17,610 nt of DNA, taken from CAYWJT01 sp964458655. GTDB lineage: Bacteria > Acidobacteriota > Aminicenantia > Aminicenantales > Saccharicenantaceae. Below are positions 14,433 through 17,610 of this stretch, in pieces (the stretch's first letter is position 1; every line of letters begins with the position of its first letter). The stretch spans positions 1 to 17,610 of the forward strand of contig CAYWJT010000056.1 in the NCBI GenBank assembly GCA_964458655.1, read 5' to 3'. A model generated the notes under the pieces. It worked only from the letters and a program-made list of their open reading frames with translations. It made no database searches and was not told the DNA's origin. A program made the position numbers and the translations under genes.

Positions 14433-15566
14433 ATGGCCCGCCGCCCCCGCGTCGTCATCCCAGGACTGCCGCACCATGTCCTGCAGCGCGCCGCGGACGG
14501 CTGCTCCCTGTTCGCCTCCGCCCGCGACTACGCCTATTATCTATCGCTCGTCCGCGACCAGTCGGCCTGCTTCGGCCTGGACGTCTGGGCCTACTGCCTG
14601 ATGCCGGACCACGTCCACCTCATCTGCGTGCCCCGGGCCGCCGACTCGCTCGCCCGCGTCTTCAACACCGTTCACATGAAGTTCGCGCTCCATCTCCTCC
14701 GCGACAGCGCGCGCAGCGGGCCCGCCCGCCGCGACGGCGCCGGCCTCAGCCACGCGCTCCGCGATGGCGTCCGCGACCCCGCCGACCGCAACCCCTCGCG
14801 CCCCGACCCCTCCCGCCTCAGCCCCTTCTCCCGGGGCCGCTTCCGCTCCTGCGTCCTCGACGACGCCTCCCTCTTCGAGGAGGTCCGCTTCGTCGAGTCC
14901 AACCCCGTCCGCAAAGGCCTCGTCGAGCTACCCTGGGATTACGAGTGGTCGAGCGCCCGCAGCCGCGTCTTCGGCACGCCCGACCCCGTGCTTTCCAACA
15001 GGTTCCCGCTCGCCCTCGCCGTCTCGGACTGGAGCGAATACCTGCTCGGGGCCAAGCTCGAAGAGGTCCTGGCGCGCACGCGGGCCAACCTCAAGACCGG
15101 CCGCCCCTGCGGCGACGCCGAGTTCGTGAGCGGCCTGGAGCTCCTGACGCGCAGGCGGCTTCGGCCCGGCAGGCCCGGCCGTCCGGCCGGGCGGCGCGAC
15201 GCGAAGCTTCAAACTGAGGCGTCAGTATCCGCGCCTAGCACCACCCGCGGCATCTCCAACGGCGTTGCCGGCAGCGCCGACCGCGGCGCCGCCTCTCTCT
15301 CCGCTGCTCATTCGAGCCGCTCCCAGTCCCTGAAGGCCTGCCCCGCGCCCTCCGGCTCGAACCCCGTTTCTGCCCCCGTCTCCACCCCCGTCTCTGCTCG
15401 CGTCTCCACGCGCGGCACCGTCCCCATCTCCACCCGCATCTCCACTCCTGCCCCTGAGTCCGCCCTGAAATCCGACCGCAAGGCCGGCTCTAAGTACACC
15501 GCCGCTCCCGTCCCAAAGCATGCCGCTTCCGGCCCCACGCTCCGGCCTGAAAGGATAAAGCGATGA
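14433..15566 (+). CDS. REP-associated tyrosine transposase (RAYT, IS200/Y1-like), probably inactive
   Basis: 377 aa. MARRPRVVIPGLPHHVLQRA is the usual RAYT opening, and WAYCLMPDHVHLICVP (52-67) carries the HUH-type motif (His60, His62). GRFRSCVLDDASLFEEVRFVESNPVRKGLVELPWDYEWSS (135-174) matches the C-terminal core. The catalytic Tyr of this family normally sits in RYIExNPVRAGLV; here residue 153 is Phe (codon TTC, one base from TAC). The conserved segment before GRF is replaced by an Arg/Asp/Pro-rich stretch (about 93-132). After about residue 225 comes a low-complexity Ser/Thr/Pro tail of 150 residues. No ribosome binding site precedes ATG 14433. RAYTs are single-copy enzymes linked to REP palindromes rather than self-mobile elements. 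The family call is firm; loss of activity is inference. Confidence 0.88.
   Translation: MARRPRVVIPGLPHHVLQRAADGCSLFASARDYAYYLSLVRDQSACFGLDVWAYCLMPDHVHLICVPRAADSLARVFNTVHMKFALHLLRDSARSGPARRDGAGLSHALRDGVRDPADRNPSRPDPSRLSPFSRGRFRSCVLDDASLFEEVRFVESNPVRKGLVELPWDYEWSSARSRVFGTPDPVLSNRFPLALAVSDWSEYLLGAKLEEVLARTRANLKTGRPCGDAEFVSGLELLTRRRLRPGRPGRPAGRRDAKLQTEASVSAPSTTRGISNGVAGSADRGAASLSAAHSSRSQSLKACPAPSGSNPVSAPVSTPVSARVSTRGTVPISTRISTPAPESALKSDRKAGSKYTAAPVPKHAASGPTLRPERIKR
15363..15450 (+). repeat. Degenerate 12-bp tandem repeat in the RAYT tail
   Basis: About seven units of four codons each, of the type CCCGTCTCCACC, encode PVSA, PVST, PVSA, RVST, PIST, RIST. The unit length in multiples of three keeps the frame open. 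Looks like slippage expansion in a tail without strong constraint. Confidence 0.6.
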
Positions 15567-15964
15567 CGACCGAATTCTGGCTCAAGCTCGCCGGCATCTT
15601 CCTGGGCGTCATGGCCCGGCTCCTCATCCCCTGGATCCGCAAGCTCCAGCAGGGCGAAAAGCTCAAGTTCGACCCCCGCTATCTCTATTCGAGCCTCGGC
15701 TCGTTCGTCCTCGGCGTCATCCTCACGCTCGTGCTTTTCCCGCGCTTCGAGCCCTCCGCCGCGGCCTCGTCCGCAGCCGCGTCCGCGTCAGCGCTCAGCC
15801 CCGGGCTCGGTTTCGAGGCCGGCTTCAAACTCTTCTGTCTGGCTTTCGGTTTCGGCTTCGGCTGGAACGCCATCGTCATCGAAGCGGGCAAGTGGGCCCA
15901 GTGCTTCACTGACGACGGGGCCGCCCCAGAGCAGGAGCAGGGGAAGGGAGAACCGCAAGCGTAG
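15563..15964 (+). CDS. Small membrane protein of unknown function, three predicted helices
   Basis: 133 aa. The ATG overlaps the RAYT stop codon as ATGA (15563-15566), so translation is probably coupled; AAAGGA about eight bases upstream would serve as ribosome binding site. Three hydrophobic segments are visible: about 6-25 (WLKLAGIFLGVMARLLIPWI), 40-60 (YLYSSLGSFVLGVILTLVLFP) and 83-106 (GFEAGFKLFCLAFGFGFGWNAIVI). A positively charged loop follows the first, an Ala/Ser-rich linker (64-80) the second, and the C-terminus is acidic and Gln-rich. I do not recognise the family. Size and helix count would allow a holin-like protein, but nothing phage-like is nearby. Third codon positions are almost all G or C, which supports real coding. 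Confidence 0.7.
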   Translation: MTTEFWLKLAGIFLGVMARLLIPWIRKLQQGEKLKFDPRYLYSSLGSFVLGVILTLVLFPRFEPSAAASSAAASASALSPGLGFEAGFKLFCLAFGFGFGWNAIVIEAGKWAQCFTDDGAAPEQEQGKGEPQA

Positions 15965-15976
15965 AATCAGCCGTTT

Positions 15977-15995
15977 CTCCCCATCGCACGGGGAG
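15977..15995 (+). terminator. Hairpin after the small membrane protein gene
   Basis: CTCCCC (15977-15982) and GGGGAG (15990-15995) form a perfect 6-bp stem with a 7-nt loop, 12 bases after the stop codon. No U-tract follows, so intrinsic termination is uncertain. Confidence 0.35.
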
Positions 15996-16072
15996 CGACT
16001 CAAGGTCAACGATCGATAATGAACGCTTCAGAGCGACTGAGCGGTCCTGACGCAGGGACGGTTCGCCTGATT

Positions 16073-16078
16073 TAAAAT
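16073..16078 (+). promoter_or_regulatory. Candidate -10 box for the C1 protease gene
   Basis: TAAAAT in an AT-rich patch, 45 bases upstream of the start codon. No clear -35 at the usual distance (CTGACG lies 20 bp upstream). Confidence 0.3.
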
Positions 16079-16122
16079 AAGGCGCACACCTTAACGAGCC
16101 TAATGAACAGGGAGGGCAAACG

Positions 16123-17124
16123 ATGACAGACGAAAGAACGGCCGGCCTCATTTCACCGGTGTCCGGCGCGCCGAACCGGTTCGGCCGCGGCATGGGCTGG
16201 CTTCCCGACTACCCCGACTTCCGCGATTACGACGAAGCCCGCCTGGAAATCCGCGAGCTCATCGACGCGGCGGACGGCGCGCTTAAGAAGTCACTTGAAG
16301 AAACAATTCTTATGCCGCCACCAAAAGATATTAAAGTTTTAAGCGAGCGCGTCCGCGCCTCCGACCTGCCCGCCTCCGTCGACCTCCGCGAATACTGCTC
16401 GCCCGTCGAGGACCAGGGCATGCTCGGCTCGTGCACGGCCCATGCCGGGGTCGGCGTCATCGAATATTACGAGCGCCGGGCCTTCGGCCGCCACCTCGAC
16501 GCCTCGCGCCTCTTCCTTTACAAGGCCACCCGCAACCTGATGAAGCTCAAGGGCGACACCGGCGCCTACCTGCGCACCACCATCGGCGCCATGGTGCTTT
16601 TCGGAGTGCCGCCCGAATCCTACTGGCCATATACGGACAACGAGAGCTCGTTCGACCGCGAGCCCACCGCCTTCTGCTACGCCTTCGCCCAGAACTTCCA
16701 GACCATCAAGTACTTCCGTCACGACCCGTCCGGGGCCTCGCCGGCGGACGTGCTCAAGCGCCTGAAGACCTACCTGGCCAAGGGCCATCCGGCGATGTTC
16801 GGCTTCTCGGTTTACAACTCCATCGAGCAGGCTGAGAAGGACGGCCGCATCCCGTTCCCCTCGAAGCGGGAACGCGTCGAGGGCGGCCACGCGGTCGTGG
16901 CCGTCGGCTACGACGACAAGCTCGAGATCACAAACAAGTTCGGCGGCCGCACCGACCAGGTGAGGACCAAGGGCGCCCTGCTCATCAGGAATTCGTGGGG
17001 CAAGAGCTGGGGCGAGAAGGGCTACGGCTGGCTGCCGTACGAGTACGTGACGCAGGGCCTGGCCGACGACTTCTGGAGCGTGCTCAAGAAGGAGTGGGTG
17101 GACACGGGCGCGTTCGCGGAGTGA
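16123..17124 (+). CDS. Papain-family (C1) cysteine protease
   Basis: 333 aa from ATG 16123, preceded by GGGAGG seven bases upstream. The catalytic set is complete: Gln98 (oxyanion hole) and Cys104 in DQGMLGSCTAHAG, His256 in EGGHAVVAVGYDD, Asn290 in LIRNSWGKSWGEKGYGWLPYEYV. The N-terminal 80 residues begin with GMGWLPDYPDFRDY, a motif shared by many bacterial C1 peptidases, and may act as a propeptide. No signal peptide is visible, so the enzyme is cytoplasmic or exported by another route. SVDLREYCSPVEDQG marks the start of the mature domain. Residues about 53-75 are written in AT-rich codons unlike the rest. It lies 158 bp after the small membrane protein gene, same strand, probably under its own promoter. 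Substrate unknown. Confidence 0.92.
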   Translation: MTDERTAGLISPVSGAPNRFGRGMGWLPDYPDFRDYDEARLEIRELIDAADGALKKSLEETILMPPPKDIKVLSERVRASDLPASVDLREYCSPVEDQGMLGSCTAHAGVGVIEYYERRAFGRHLDASRLFLYKATRNLMKLKGDTGAYLRTTIGAMVLFGVPPESYWPYTDNESSFDREPTAFCYAFAQNFQTIKYFRHDPSGASPADVLKRLKTYLAKGHPAMFGFSVYNSIEQAEKDGRIPFPSKRERVEGGHAVVAVGYDDKLEITNKFGGRTDQVRTKGALLIRNSWGKSWGEKGYGWLPYEYVTQGLADDFWSVLKKEWVDTGAFAE

Positions 17125-17297
17125 GCCGGCTGCCGGCTACGGGGGTGGTGGTTCTTTCATAGCCACAGTAGGCAAGGCGATTAATTGGTAAGAGCTGGCC
17201 AAGTGGAGCAGAGGCATCATTGATACGAGGAATGCCATAGCCAAGGTAAAAAACGTCCCTAGCCAAGTCTGGAAATCATAAGAGGAATCATAAGTAG
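17125..17297. other. Intergenic transition to AT-rich DNA
   Basis: The stretch opens with a GCCGGC-rich inverted repeat (AGCCGG 17124-17129 with CCGGCT 17133-17138). From about 17150 it turns AT-rich. AGCCAAG-like words recur three times (about 17200, 17238, 17258), and AATCATAAG occurs twice just before the next gene (about 17274 and 17286). No ORF, tRNA or clear attachment site is visible. It probably marks a junction between native and acquired DNA. Confidence 0.5.
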
Positions 17298-17610
17298 ATG
17301 AAAGTACTTGTTGTCTTCGGAACTCGCCCCGAAGCCATTAAGATGGCTCCCGTTATAAGAGAACTAAAGAAATATCCAGATAGAATTGAATGCAAGGTTT
17401 GTGTTACTGCTCAGCACAGGGAAATGCTAGATCAAGTCCTGCAGCTGTTTAACATAAAACCAGATTATGATCTTAAAATTATGGAAAATAACCAGACACT
17501 CACGCAAGTAGCTTCTGCAGTGCTAGCTCGGCTTGAACCAATATTAAAAGAAGAGAAACCAGACTGGGTGCTAGTTCAAGGAGACACAACTACGGTCGCA
17601 GCAGCCTCTT
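17298..17610 (+). CDS. wecB: UDP-N-acetylglucosamine 2-epimerase (non-hydrolysing), N-terminal part
   Basis: 104 codons are visible; the gene continues past the window edge. The start MKVLVVFGTRPEAIKMAPVIRE is diagnostic of the family, followed by CVTAQHREMLDQVLQLFNI (35-53) and WVLVQGDTTTVAAAS (90-104). These enzymes interconvert UDP-GlcNAc and UDP-ManNAc in the cytoplasm for surface polysaccharide synthesis. GAGG lies about 12 bases before ATG 17298, slightly far for a ribosome binding site. Codons are AT-rich (one 60-base line counted at about 37% G+C, against about 67% in hrpA), so it was probably acquired, perhaps as the first gene of a polysaccharide cluster. The wecB symbol is by family; the exact pathway cannot be told. 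Confidence 0.93.
   Translation, partial: MKVLVVFGTRPEAIKMAPVIRELKKYPDRIECKVCVTAQHREMLDQVLQLFNIKPDYDLKIMENNQTLTQVASAVLARLEPILKEEKPDWVLVQGDTTTVAAAS

Noticed and set aside
14433..15566. Complete IS200/IS605 insertion sequence around the transposase
   Set aside because: No TnpB partner and no defined left and right ends seen; sequence features match stand-alone RAYT proteins instead.
15563..17124. Holin plus lysis enzyme cassette of a prophage
   Set aside because: The small membrane protein is only holin-like in size, the neighbour is a C1 protease rather than a peptidoglycan hydrolase, and no phage structural gene is present.

Overview
The window is high-GC DNA (about 65-70% G+C in most lines) from a Gram-negative bacterium. 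At least two products look like outer-membrane beta-barrels and one to two look like lipoproteins. The gene mix (DUF5916 protein, LldP-type lactate permease, long HrpA, papain-like protease) and the many GGTACC-type palindromes would suit Acidobacteriota/Aminicenantes-like lineages. That placement is inference; no rRNA or phylogenetic marker was examined.

Left part (1-5,500): a probable lipoprotein on the minus strand, divergent from a DUF5916/CBM9-like outer-membrane protein (plus). The latter converges on a small outer-membrane barrel protein (minus), with a palindromic repeat cluster between their stop codons. A divergent intergenic region with a plausible promoter and an inverted repeat follows. 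It leads to a METTL24/FkbM-like methyltransferase with an unusual export or lipoprotein-like N-terminus.

Centre (5,500-14,000): an L-lactate permease (minus) with an Ala/Gly/Asp-rich loop of about 90 residues. It is divergent from a very long DEAH-box helicase of the HrpA family (1687 aa), whose reading frame holds eight clusters of two short repeat families (GGTACCTGGTACC-like and GGGGACAGGCACC-like). A decayed second copy of the helicase's 3' end lies just downstream. Class I fructose-1,6-bisphosphatase follows; lactate import and gluconeogenesis are metabolically compatible, but the two genes are not an operon.

Right part (14,000-17,610): a TTGACA promoter precedes a rod-shaped RNA structure of about 150 nt that resembles 6S RNA in shape and in two short sequence blocks. 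Then come a REP-associated tyrosine transposase (RAYT/IS200-like) with Phe where the catalytic Tyr is expected, a three-helix membrane protein overlapping it by ATGA, and a papain-family (C1) cysteine protease. At about 17,150 the base composition drops sharply, and a UDP-GlcNAc 2-epimerase (wecB-type) gene starts and runs off the window. It is probably the edge of a transferred surface-polysaccharide locus.

The most interesting theme is palindromic repeats, probably RAYT-related, that have settled not only between genes but repeatedly in frame inside one housekeeping helicase gene, much as Rickettsia palindromic elements do.
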